Shown here one piece after another: positions 1 to 9,990 of a stretch of 64,000 nucleotides of DNA. The stretch comes from Hanleya hanleyi. Its lineage: Eukaryota > Mollusca > Polyplacophora > Lepidopleurida > Hanleyidae. Each line of letters begins with the position of its first letter. Within the stretch, counting starts at the first letter, position 1. Position numbers and translations under genes: made by a program. The stretch is from the NCBI GenBank assembly GCA_036873755.1, contig JAVTVY010036989.1, forward strand, positions 1 to 64,000. The letters run 5' to 3'. Below the pieces are notes generated by a model. The model was not told where the DNA came from, did no database searches, and saw only the letters and a list, made by a program, of their open reading frames with translations.

Positions 1-150
1 CATGGAAAGTGAGCCTTGCACAAACCGGAAGAACTGTAGATTGCCCCGTCTCCTTTGGATCTCACACATCATACCTTGAGCCTTATGGGTATCACAGTGT
101 TGTTGTGCACACCCCAGGTCATGGTACATGTGATAATTAATGAGCCTCAG

Positions 151-310
151 CTCCTAAGACAGCTTGTTGTCATAAGAGGCGACTAACCTTTGTGTGCGTG
201 GGTGTAAAAAGGAATAGGACCCTACCCATGAGGCCCAGGTGTAAAAAAAAGAATAGAACCCTACCTGTGGGGTTGCCGGGTGTGAAAATCAAAAGGACCC
301 AAAGGTCTGA
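151..310 (+). repeat. SINE fragment (conserved core, 3' end lost)
   Basis: Around 163-187 the plus strand reads a TTGTCATAAGAGGCGACTAA-like core, followed by repeated 'AATAGGACCCTACC' blocks. The same blocks occur in reverse complement at 34140-34215 and 13430-13470, next to a (GTGA)n end. The core matches what I remember as the deeply conserved domain of molluscan SINEs. The copy lacks the AACGTCG / (GTGA)n terminal part, so it is truncated. Confidence 0.6.
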
Positions 311-402
311 AAAGGTCTGAAAGATCGTTAAATCATACTCATTCTCTATAAAACATGAAAAATCTGAACTTAATTTATTTCAACGTTATTTGCTCCCCAC
401 CT

Positions 403-548
403 ACATGTACAAATACAGACACGTACGTGTATATACATGTATATACATGTACAAATACAGACACGTACGTGTATATACATGTACAAATACAGACACGTAC
501 GTGTATATACATGTACAAATACAGACACGTACGTGTATATACATGTAT
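403..548. repeat. 32-bp tandem repeat, array 1
   Basis: About four head-to-tail copies of a 32-bp unit made of ACATGTACAAAT, ACAGAC and the palindrome ACACGTACGTGT plus TATAT. A 10-bp ACATGTATAT insertion separates copies 1 and 2, and copies 2-4 are essentially identical. Open frames of 60-86 codons on both strands are a by-product of the period and are not genes. Confidence 0.9.
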
Positions 549-1222
549 TTATGCAATGATGACCAACAAGATATGTACTGCATATAATACATTTATTAAA
601 GCATATAACAAATGAACACAATTAATATACAATTTGGGATAAGGGGGCAGACTCCCGCAGCTTCTCTCCTACTCTAATGCTAACAAAATAGTCGTAGGTG
701 TTCAGGGGCCAAGGCAGGTCAGGATGCCTCCTGGCTGCAGGGGGTGGTACCCCTGAACAGTCGCCTACTCTAAACCTACTGAAAAGTCGCAGGGCTGACG
801 AGAGGAACATGGCTATGTTGTCTCGGAGCGGTCCAAAGAGTAACTCGTCAGTAAATGATTTTGGGGGGAAAGAAAACAGTATGTTTTCCCCCCCAAAAAT
901 GGAAGTCTACCCCCAGCTGCTGAAGGTGGTGGTGGTGGGATGGTGGTAATTGAAATAAATTCGCAAGTTCTAAAGCATGTCTGGCCCCTATGGAGATCGG
1001 AGAAGAAAGAAAGATGGAGGCTGGGGGCCCCCCGGAGCTAGCTCCCTGGGGATAGAGATAAGAAATGGTTAGCCCATTGGTCATCTGCACATTAATGACC
1101 AAGCACATGGACCAGTCCACCAGCTGGGCTGGTCGGAATAACAGAATAGTCTACCCTCACAGGAGAAGGGGATGAAGGTCATCATTGCATAAACTACATC
1201 CAACAGGTTAAATTTCCAATAT
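541..1222. mobile_element. Small inverted-repeat element between two 32-bp arrays
   Basis: TTTATGCAATGATGACC at 548-564 recurs exactly inverted at 1177-1193, and each copy sits at the inner edge of an array of the same 32-bp repeat in the same orientation. The 600-bp interior has no coding signal; it contains G-rich tracts and (GGT)n near 925-945. The structure resembles non-autonomous elements that carry internal microsatellites (Helitron-like or foldback), but no superfamily can be fixed. Confidence 0.5.
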
Positions 1223-1318
1223 ACATGTACAAATACAGACACGTACGTGTATATACATGTACAAATACAGACACGTACGTGTATATACATGTACAAATAC
1301 AGACACGTACGTGTATGT
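1221..1318. repeat. 32-bp tandem repeat, array 2
   Basis: Three copies of the same unit as at 403-548, again with the ACACGTACGTGT palindrome, in the same orientation. The near-identity of the two arrays, 680 bp apart, suggests they belong to one element or have been homogenised. Confidence 0.9.
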
Positions 1319-1791
1319 ATATATTGTTTACTGCAATATGAGGTCTGGTCCATTATTTTGGGGAATGTGTCAGATGTAACTTCACTCAAAGTTGTAACCT
1401 TGCAAATTGCATTTTACTACAAGGCTAGTTCATTGGCACATTTGGTCTGCGCGGATATTTGTAGGGTCATACATGTATTTTCCCTTGCAGTGAAGATTTA
1501 TTTTGGTCGATTCTGCAACATTGCTTGAGCTAATCAAACTCACACTTCACTCGTTAGCATTGATTACCTGCCATTTGTATACATGAGAACACAAATTCAA
1601 TGTCAGGGTACGAATTATAAAATGTTCAGGGCAGCCATTTCAAGGCCACTTTGGCCTTGCTGGCATCTAATTACCTATAATTTGCAAAGGGGCACCAAGG
1701 CAAACAGGGAGGGCATACAAAGCCATTGGCTTGTGCATGGCCTTGGGTGTAATTCGCACCCTGCAATGTGATTTCAATGAAATATGGCATA

Positions 1792-2058
1792 CAGTAATTC
1801 CCCTAATAACTCAATCGCAGGAAATGACTTTTTCCACCAAAAAATCAGGGGTGATCAAATTTATCAGAACAGGAAGCTGGCAAATTGGTCCAAAATCCTG
1901 GCAAATTGGTCCAAAATCCTGGCAAATTGGTCCAAAATCCTGCAAATAATCCATTATTTTTAGTTGTTTTTAATGATCTTCTATGGTAAAATCTTTCCTC
2001 AAAATTGGGGGCGATTGAATTCTAATGGGGTGATTGAATTATTACAGGAATTACAATG
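1792..2058. mobile_element. Mariner-like MITE with TA flanks
   Basis: The left end CAGTAATTCC.CTAATAACTCAATC is mirrored at the right end (GATTGAATTATTACAGGAATTAC, 2030-2054), with TA on both sides (1790-1791 and 2059-2060). CAGT ends and TA duplication suggest Tc1/mariner. A diverged relative in the opposite orientation lies at 5411-5715. There is no coding potential. Confidence 0.55.
1878..1940. repeat. 21-bp tandem repeat x3
   Basis: Three identical copies of a 21-bp unit beginning TGGCAAATTGGTCC, inside the MITE at 1792-2058. The period is a multiple of three, which produces a short repetitive open frame; this is not evidence of a protein. Confidence 0.9.
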
Positions 2059-2514
2059 TACCATAGATTTTGAATGAATTTACGTGTACCTGCATTGACC
2101 AGACTAAGATCGTAAAGTTAGGTAGATGTGACATATGCAAGTACAGGGCAGCCATCTTGGATATCAATGCGTTCACATCTATTTACTTTTGGCAATTTAT
2201 GTTCCCCCATAAAAGCACGTCAAGGTTTCTTTTTTGAGCCAAACACGAAACCTTGGCCATCTTGCATAGTAGATCGTGTTTCACCCACTTTTGCTGTGTA
2301 CAAATCTGTTGTCAGACGATGATGTACCATGGTCGTGATCTGATTGGGAAATATACACAGGATGTTGCTTTACTGATTGGCTGAATTTACAGACCTTGCT
2401 ATTTCCAATATGATTCAGTCCCATTGTGTACCAGGAGTATCCAGAGCTGAAATGCATGTACCTCTGGTTTTAGTGAAGATGAAATTTTATAGAAACACAT
2501 TAGATTCACATGGG

Positions 2515-3619
2515 CAGGGGTTGAAATGTTTGCTCAATGCCTAGGAGCCATTGGCCCCCAAGGTGAAATTTTTTGGGAGCCAAAATATTTTTTTAGGGGC
2601 CAGTTCCTTTATTTTATAATATTACCCTGGAATCATTCAACTTGTTTAATACAATAACGGAACCCCATAACTGATCAATGTCATCTGAACTATTGCTGTG
2701 AACTAACACAGAATTGCTGTGTACATGGATACTGAACATGATTTTGGTCATTTATGCAGAATGAACAAGTTCATTTGTTTTGCATCTTCAGACAATCCTG
2801 AGTCACCATCATGATGAGACTCTAGGACCAAGTTATTCCTACTTTTATGGGGTCTTGGCAAAATTAGATCCCAGGAGCCAAGAATTTTTTATTTTTATTT
2901 TTATTGTCAGTAAAATAAGAATACATCACTTTTGTAGCTCTGTTTATTATGTAGGTTTTTCCTAAGTTATGATCCCTTTTGTAACTGATGATAGTTGACA
3001 TTTTAGACTTATAAATAATAAATTAAAGTAAAAATACTGACTACAGAAACTATTTAAATAATCCGCTTCCTGATTTTTCTCAAAGTCCGCTTCCGTATCT
3101 TTCTCAAATCCGCAATTTTGTGCATTTGTATAACCATGTGCTCTCTGTAATTTATGGATCACTGCAAACGATGTTTTTGGAGGCTGGCATTTGAAAAGTT
3201 GTTGACCAGAACTGAATTAAACTGACACCAGTATAAAGCAAAGGATCTAATGTAATTTACAAGAGCATATTATGGCCACAGTAACTGTGCAAACGGCACA
3301 AATTCCGTCAAGGCGAGTAGATTTACAACAACAACAACAACATGCTGTTTTTACTTTCGGAATGAAACGTGATAACTGACACGCTTGGGATTAAATGACT
3401 GGAACTTGTTAGTTTATGTCTCCCTAATCTGTAAGTAGACCTTCTTTTAGGCACTATTTTGGTAGTGAAAATGGATCACATTTGGACTTTGACCAAAATT
3501 ATGCAGACTTGTTAAAAAAGTTTCAGGGGCCAAATGGCGAGTAGTGGGCAATTCTGTAGTCGCCAAAATGGATGTACGGTCGCATTTGGCGAGCTGGCGA
3601 CCGGTTATTTCAACCCCTG
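2515..3619. mobile_element. hAT-like non-autonomous element inserted in minisatellite
   Basis: The 13-bp terminal inverted repeats are perfect: CAGGGGTTGAAAT (2515-2527) and its complement (3607-3619). CATGGG flanks both sides (2509-2514, 3620-3625) as a 6-bp target duplication. The sequence left of the insertion (2491-2514) is a unit of the 35-bp minisatellite that resumes at 3620, so the element entered the array after it formed. CAGGG ends fit hAT. No transposase frame is visible, and the interior is AT-rich and decayed. Confidence 0.75.
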
Positions 3620-4560
3620 CATGGGGTACAATTGCCAGAGAATTCCTATGAGGCAGGATTGTTAGAACCTAACTAGATTCTCATGGGGTAGAACTGCCAG
3701 AACCTGACTGGATTCCCATGGGGTGGAATTGCAAGAACCTAATTGGATTCTCATGGGGTGGAATTGCTAGAACTCAACTAAATTCCCATGGGTTGAAATG
3801 GCTAGAACCTCATTAGATTCATATGGGGTAGAATTGCCAGAAAATTCCAATGGGGCAGAACTGTTAGAACCTAACTAGATTCCCATAGGGTGGAAATGCT
3901 AGAACCAGACTGGATTCCCATGGAGTGGAATGGCTAGAATCAGACTGGATTCCCATCCATGGGATAGAACTGCCAGAACCAGACTGGATTCCAATGGGGC
4001 AGAATTGGTAGAACCAGACTGCATTCCCATGGGGTACAATTGCTAGACCCCATCTGCATTCCAATGGGATAGAGTTGTCAGAACCAGGCTGCAATCTCAT
4101 GGGGTAGAATTGCTAGAAGTAAAGAACCCGACTGGATTTCCTTGTAATTGAATTGCTAGAACCAGACTGGATTCCCATGGGGTGGAATTTCTAGAACCTG
4201 ATTAGATTCCCATGAGGTGAAATTGCCAGAAAATTCCCATGAGGTAGAATTGCTAGAATATAGCCATTCCCATGGGAATCTAGTTAACACCAGACTGGAT
4301 TCCCTCTGTGGAATTGATAAAACCAGACTGGATTCCCATGACAGGGTAGAATTGCAAGAACCTGACTTGATTCCCATGAGGTAGAATTGCTAGAACCTGA
4401 CTGGAGTTCAACTTCCATGGGGTGGAATTGCTAGAATGTGACTTCATTCCCATGGGTAGAATTGCCAGAACCAGAATGCATTCCCATGGGGTAGATTGCT
4501 AGAACCAAACTGCATGCAGATGGGGAGGAATTGTTATAAGCTGACAGGATTCCGATGAAT
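3620..4560. repeat. 35-bp degenerate minisatellite, about 26 copies
   Basis: Repeated units read roughly GATTCCCATGGGGTAGAATT then GCTAGAACCAGACTG, with many substitutions and 1-10 bp indels. One displaced unit remains at 2491-2514, left of the hAT-like insertion. Minus-strand open frames here (3864-4100, 4156-4377) are repeat translations. Confidence 0.9.
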
Positions 4561-4718
4561 TTTAACAAAGAGAAAAACGCCTGTCACACACATTTATTTA
4601 TTAGGTTTCAAAGCTAATTTTTTTCTTTTTTCTTCTTCTTTTTTTCTTAAAGCAGGCAAGAAATGACTTTGGCATCAGCAAAATAACAACTAGAATACAA
4701 TGTGATACTGCCTGTTTA

Positions 4719-4924
4719 GGGAGCTTCTTGAAATTGGGGAATGCCAAGAACTGGCATTTATAAGGCATTCCAGAGTGGCATGGTGCACCGAGTTGGAACT
4801 CCTAGGAACTCCATGGCATACTTTTTGGAAATCGGCAGACAAAGGATGGCTTATGCCATCCCATTTGGATAACCGGCATGCCATTCCTATCAAGGAACTC
4901 ATGCCCTAATTTCAAGAAGCTCCC
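4719..4924. mobile_element. Harbinger-like MITE, 206 bp, TTA duplication
   Basis: GGGAGCTTCTTGAAATT at 4719 is exactly inverted at the right end (4908-4924). TTA flanks both sides (4716-4718, 4925-4927). A three-base TWA duplication with GG-starting inverted repeats is the hallmark of PIF/Harbinger MITEs. A 60-90 codon minus frame inside is not coding. Confidence 0.75.
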
Positions 4925-4927
4925 TTA

Positions 4928-5410
4928 TCAGCATAAAATTAGGGAGTGTTGGTTGGATATTAATTTATTTGAATTGAAAACGAGTTGCTGATGTATTAAG
5001 ACATTTCCATCTTAGTTCACCTTCTGCACTGATCGCAATTTTAAGCAATGGATCTGTGCTACAATCTTCATCCAACAAAATTACACGAGCGCAAACAGTC
5101 AATGTTATCATTCATACATGTGTATTTGATACCTTGGGTCAAGGCTTTCCTATGCTCACAAAATACTCGATTTTTTCTCTTGGCTGCACAAATATTTTTC
5201 TGGCCCTCTTGCAGTTGTAATTCTTGGTATACAGACAGCAGCTCTTTTATCATGTTTATTCTCCATGTGCTTGTAAATTGTAACTGTGATGTATTTAATT
5301 CAAGTTTGGGTTTCCCAATTTAATACTTTGACAAAGGATTAGCGCTGGTAGATCAACACGATGCATGACTCCCCGCTTAAATTTGTGGTTCATACTATAC
5401 TATCATTAAT
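4928..5410. other. Unassigned AT-rich stretch
   Basis: Nothing recognisable: overlapping 60-90 codon frames on both strands with no splice context or family motif. Confidence 0.5.
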
Positions 5411-5715
5411 CAGTGATAACTCCTCTAATAACTGAATTACCCTATCAAAATTCAATCACCCCCAACTTTGGGGACCATTCGTTGAATAGAAACTTTGGGG
5501 ACCATTCGTTGAATAGAAACTTTGGGGACCATTCGGTATTTCAAATAAATTTGATCACCCTTTAAAATCATTGAAATAACGAAGATATAATAGCTTATAC
5601 CCATTCATGATTTGTAACCATTTTGTCAACTTCTTGCTCTAATAAATTTGATCACCCCCACATTTCATGGTTGGAAATTTCACTTCCTGAGATTGAATTT
5701 TTTAGAGAGATTACC
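5411..5715. mobile_element. Diverged relative of the 1792-2058 MITE
   Basis: The CAGTGATAACTCCTCTAATAACTGAATT end and the right end (GATTGAATTTTTTAGAGAGATTACC) match the 1792 element, with AAATTTGATCACCCC and TTCAATCACCCCC blocks in inverted orientation. It contains its own 27-bp tandem repeat (about 5464-5545). Confidence 0.45.
5464..5545. repeat. 27-bp tandem repeat, about 2.7 copies
   Basis: ACTTTGGGGACCATTCGTTG plus AATAGAA is repeated head to tail. The copies are nearly identical, so the expansion is recent. Confidence 0.85.
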
Positions 5716-6579
5716 ATAGACTATTATCCTCTTGAAGTTGCACTCCTCACCATGGCATTCGGCAATTGCTGAGGCAAATGTACAAAGCAAAATCAGTTCA
5801 CCTCAGCTATTTTTGACATGGTGGTTGAGAGTGGGTTGGCAAAATGCCACAAAATATTTGCTGAGGTGGGTTTCTTTTTTTTTTCTTCTTTTTTTGCGAG
5901 CGCTGAAGTTGCCAAAATTATCATCAGTGCAAGCATAATGGTCCATAATTTGATGAATAATTTATAAAATGTACCATATTTAAACCAGTTACCAATGATT
6001 AAAACTGCCCTATGCTGTAGATACACTGGAGAGGAAAATTACGAACCACAAATGCACTCCGGGAGTCCTGTTGCATCAATGCAGCTGTCAGGTTATAATG
6101 GAGAGTAAATACCAAGTGAAGATCACTCTCACAAACCAGTGATCAGTCTTACCAATATGTAAAATCTAGGAGAGTGATCAACTGCTCTCGGAAATTTTAT
6201 GAACATGACAGAGTGTATACCGATGTCGATGACAAACATTGAACACTTGGTTTTGGCACACCAGTTTGAGTTTTTGAAACACCACCGATCAAAATTGTCT
6301 CGGCATATGGACTGAACTGATATGATCAGCCCTTGAAAAAATAAAAAATTCTACAATGACAAAAAAACTCAGCACATTCAGTTCTCACATTTAACATCTA
6401 GTTAAATTTTGCAATCACAAAGAATTGATTATGTCATTTACCATGGCAACTGCTGAATGCTGTGGCTAATTTTTAAGGCTGTATGATTGAACGGGCATAT
6501 AAAAAGGATTGCCGTTTACCACTATTCACCGGAATCCAGTTAGGTTTTCGCCTTTTTCCACCCATGGAAATCCACAAAA
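5716..6579. other. Unassigned stretch before the DIRS element
   Basis: Contains blocks related to the CAGCCC elements (for example CGGCAATTGCTGAGG near 5760 and TTGCTGAGGTGG near 5858) and a T-rich tract at 5875-5900, but no complete inverted-repeat pair and no coding signal. Confidence 0.4.
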
Positions 6580-6760
6580 ATATAAAATTTACATGTAATT
6601 TTTACATTTTTAAACTAAAACTTACCTTACTGACATATGCGTTCGTGTGCAAACACGGATCAACAAGTGAAGAAATTAAAACAATAGCACAGTTCATTTC
6701 CCGCCCAATCACCCACGCCAGCACTCAATCACAATAGATCTCCACTTCTTACGCGTAGCT
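6580..6760. repeat. DIRS terminal inverted repeat, low-coordinate end
   Basis: About 150 bp from 6626 to 6775 is the inverse of 12785-12925, including GTGTGCAAACACGGATCAAC and the block AGCTGTAAAGATC. The outermost 60 bp (6580-6640) is instead complementary to 6800-6860, the left half of the ICR. Confidence 0.85.
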
Positions 6761-6799
6761 GTAAAGATCCCAAGCGGGGAGGTCGGGTGGGACCATTAC

Positions 6800-6895
6800 T
6801 CTGTCAGTAAGGTAAGTTTTAGTTTAAAAATGTAAAAATTACATGTAAATTTTATATATTTTTTACACAGTAAAACTGACCTTACTGACATATGC
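6800..6895. repeat. DIRS internal complementary region (circle junction)
   Basis: 6801-6858 is the reverse complement of the low end (6582-6640), and 6848-6895 is the reverse complement of the high end (12908-12949). The two halves abut, so this segment equals the junction of the two joined element ends. That is the classical ICR used to prime or bridge the circular DIRS intermediate. TCAGTAAGGT and ACCTTACTGA mark its borders. Confidence 0.85.
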
Positions 6896-7102
6896 GAGAA
6901 TCCCAAAGCAGGATGGAGGGAAGTCAAAGTGACAGTGACTAATGGCGTGAGGATTAGGCGGAAGTCAGCAAGAGACCTCATGCTGCCCATAAAACTTAAG
7001 AATAGGCTTCCATAAAGACTCAATAGTGACAGGGTCATATAACGGTATCGTAAACACTGTCCCTATAGTAAGCCCAGACCTCCCAGGCTAATCGGCGCTG
7101 AC

Positions 7103-8356
7103 CTAATGGAAGTTATATACACGTACCCCCCCTTTTTTTGAAAGAAAGTTTTTTATGAGGAAACGTGTTCTACCATTAAAAACCGATAAAAACACACTAG
7201 GCCTCAAGTGTCTGTGTGCTGACCCGACCCCGGTGATCTGCTGTGCTGTCACCAGTGGTCCCAAGGAATATAGGTCATCCTTGATAAGTGTCATGTCTCT
7301 CAAGTAGTATGATGCGAAGGTTGTGTGAGGTCTCCAGTAACAAGTCCTCATAATATCAGTTACCGACCTGTTGGTCCACAGAGGCCAGGATGCCCCAAGC
7401 GCTCTGATTTCATGTGCAGAGACATCACACAACGCAGCCTGCATCGATGACACTCCATCGTAGGCAACCCAATAGTTTTGGAGAGCCAAGAAGAGATAGA
7501 GTTTTTTGATATCTCTTGTTGGCTCCGGGGACAAAATGGTATAAATAATCGCACGTAGTACTAGTCCGACTAAAATATACAGAAAGGGCACGAACCGGAC
7601 ACATAAGATTGTCCGATTCTAACCCTGAGGATAGGAAATCAGCTAAAGCTGGAACCCTGAATCTCTAGAAGAACAGTCGTACAGAGATTGGTTCTTGGCC
7701 ACAAATTCAGGATGGTAAGTATTCAACATAAGTCCATCGTGAATCATGCCTAATTTCCCTAGCATCCAAAGCGTGTAGTTCTGACACGCATAGTTATAGG
7801 TTCGGACGGATGTTCTGAAAACTCCGTAGAACTAATGATGAATCCCATTAGGAAGATTTGGTACAGAAACAAGCCTGTCAATCCTAAACGATCTAACCAG
7901 AGATGTTAGATTAGGATCAGAGGCAGGATTAACGCCAGTAGAAAGGTTAATAATCCTAGATAATGCTGATCTGTAACCGTCCACCGTTGATGGAGCGAGA
8001 CCCTCGTCTTGAAATAACAAGAAATCTGCTATCTGCTGAACAGAGGCAGAACGGGCATCAATGTTTCTTCCATAACACCACTCATGGAAGACCCTCCACT
8101 TCCCTTGATAACAAGCTGATGTGGAGGATCGAGTGGAAGCGACCATTCTTAGCGAAGCTTCCCTAGACAAACCCAACCTCAGAGAGCAGATCCCTGAGCA
8201 CTTGCAAGCGTGCAGATGGAATGCCTGATGTTTGTGGCGGAAAATTGCTGACTTCGGTAGACGAAGTAGTTTTCCCAAAGAGGTAGTCGTCTTGAAACGT
8301 CTACCAGAATTCCAGAATGTCGGGAAACCACGGACGAGCTGGCCGCTAAGGGACAA
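7103..8356 (-). pseudogene. DIRS tyrosine recombinase (broken)
   Basis: This would be the recombinase that resolves the circular cDNA into the genome. The N-terminal part (8356-7832) has the core-binding fold pattern STRSSTSACYQGKWRVF ... LAPSTVDGYRSALSRI. An intermediate stretch (about 7700-7570) reads VPALADFLSSG ... CPVRALSVYF in another frame. The C-terminal part (7591-7300) keeps the catalytic AHEIR (HxxR), the CYWRPHTTF box and the YYLRD tyrosine. At least two frame breaks separate these parts. It is the last gene of the element, next to the ICR, which is the normal DIRS order. Confidence 0.85.
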
Positions 8357-8433
8357 TTAGATAAACGACGCACGGATGCACGCATATCTTTGTAGAACTA
8401 GAGGCAGGATTGAAGGGGGCGTGTAAGCATAAG

Positions 8434-8706
8434 CTATATACCCGTCCAATCCTGCGATAGTGCATCGACTCCCACTGCTAGAGGATCCAGTACAGGGGAC
8501 ATATACAGAGGGAGTTGATGATTCAGGTGAGCAGCAAACAGATCTATCTGTGGTTGTTCCCAAATCTGAGCGATTTGGCGCAGAATGTCTGTGTGAAGCT
8601 GCCACTCCGTCGGCATAATCTGATGTTTCTCGACAATGCATCGACTAACACATTCAGATGTGCTGGTATGTGTCTGGCATGAAGTATGATATCGTTCAGC
8701 CAGCAC
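8434..8706 (-). pseudogene. DIRS linker domain after RNase H (fragment)
   Basis: The 90-residue frame shows the pattern TEWQLHTDILRQI ... QIDLFAAHLN ... LPLYMSPVLDPLAVGVDALS, typical of the segment between RNase H and recombinase in DIRS polyproteins (asparagine-rich DLFA..LN..LPLY..SP motifs). It is separated from its neighbours by frameshifts. Its role in the element is not known to me. Confidence 0.75.
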
Positions 8707-8817
8707 AGATGGTAGAGAATCTCGGTCTGCTTCAGAAGCTTCGTGGACCGAGTTCCCCCATCTTGTAGATATAAGCTAAGACAGTTGGTTGTCTGTAGCT
8801 ACCAGAACCGACAGACC

Positions 8818-9090
8818 TTAGAGGTCCAGTATCAATGAGAGTATTGCCCGATAGACGGCCATGAACTCATTGATATGGAATAACCTCTCCTGCGGAGTCC
8901 AGTAGCCTGATATCGACTTGGATCCGAGGTGGTCCCCATCCTTGCATCGAAACATCCGTGCACAGTGATTAGCTTGAAACGGAAGTAGTGTTACACCAGG
9001 CATCACGTTGAGAGGGTCCATCCACCATGATAGGTGATGTTTGACTACCTCTGTGACAGGAATCATGGATTCCTGTGCCTGTGTGGCCAA
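8818..9090 (-). pseudogene. DIRS RNase H (fragment)
   Basis: The frame contains HHLSWWMDPLN and, towards the end, SGYWTPQERLFHINEFMAVYRAI. The latter corresponds to the (W)(S/T)P.E...HIN.LE..AV helix of DIRS RNase H, with E in the position expected for a catalytic acid. The start overlaps the end of the reverse transcriptase region, as expected for one polyprotein. The frame is closed by a stop at about 8818. Confidence 0.75.
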
Positions 9091-9099
9091 AGCTGATTT

Positions 9100-9990
9100 A
9101 AGTAAATCATTAGTGGCCGTAACTGTAATCGGGCTCGTAGAGTGACATCCTGGATGTCAGTAGACCGATTAATGATGCAAACTGGATGGCAGTATGGCAA
9201 GAATGTCTGATGAACAGTGGAATGTCGCGACATATCTTGCACCAACGAACTTCCGGTGGCCGAGCAATGACCAATTTGGTGTCGTACGCCACGCCTAGAA
9301 AGTTTCGCTGTTGTGACGGTGTTTTCTCCGATTTTTCCTCGTGCGGGAGATAACCCAGTAGTTCGAGGATGTGCTATACAAATATTGTATCGTATCGGAG
9401 TTGTAGTCTGCACATGTTCCTGATAATGGAATCGTCTAGGTAAAAAAGATATTTGATACTTCGACTGTGCAGATACGTCGCCACTGGCTGAAATATTCTG
9501 GTGAAAACCCAAGGGAAACTGGCTATACCGAAATGTAGGACCTGGAATAGGAAACGGCGAGCACCGACCATAAATCTCAGGTACTTTCGGTAACTTGGAT
9601 GAATCGGGATATGCTTTTTTAGGTAAGCATCCTGAAGATTCAAAGAATTTAACCATTCCCCTTGAACCAGAGCGGTCTTGATGGACCGTAAGGACTCCAT
9701 CCGAAAGTGTGGGGGTTTCATCAGGAAGTCCTTGTTCAGCCTGCGCAGATTGTAATCATGCGCATTTCCGGTGTATCCTTGTTTGGCACAAGAAAAACCG
9801 GAGAATAGAACCCGGGGTACCGGTCGTGGACCGGAAGTTCTATTACAGCATGCTTCTGGATAAGTGGCAAATCGTTGTCCTGCCATGGCAATAGAATTGA
9901 CACAGCCGATATGTCACCCATCCCGCTGTTTCATATTTAGCAACCAAACCTTAGAACTTCCTGTACCGGAAGGTTGGGGTTAGGTGCTTA
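9100..9990 (-). pseudogene. DIRS reverse transcriptase (broken)
   Basis: Read downwards: GFYSPVFLVPNKD (finger motif) near 9810, MESLRSIKTALVQGEW near 9690, SLNLQDAYLKKHIPIH (motif A, aspartate present) near 9630, FQVLHFGIASFPWVFT near 9540 and KYLFYLDDSI (motif C; DD retained) near 9450. A thumb-like piece with ASLIGLLTSRM follows (9292-9110). Several frame changes link the pieces. Order and motifs are diagnostic of DIRS rather than LINE or gypsy. Confidence 0.85.

Noticed and set aside
355..621. Overlapping open frames of 60-86 codons on both strands
   Set aside because: They translate the 32-bp tandem repeat, whose palindromes keep several frames open; no gene.
3864..4377. Repetitive minus-strand frames with SGS/SLVLS periodicity
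   Set aside because: They arise from the 35-bp minisatellite; frames change with every indel.
9063..9656. Longest minus frame in the DIRS region (197 codons)
   Set aside because: It is the wrong frame over most of its length; the reverse transcriptase motifs lie in another frame (9886-9374).
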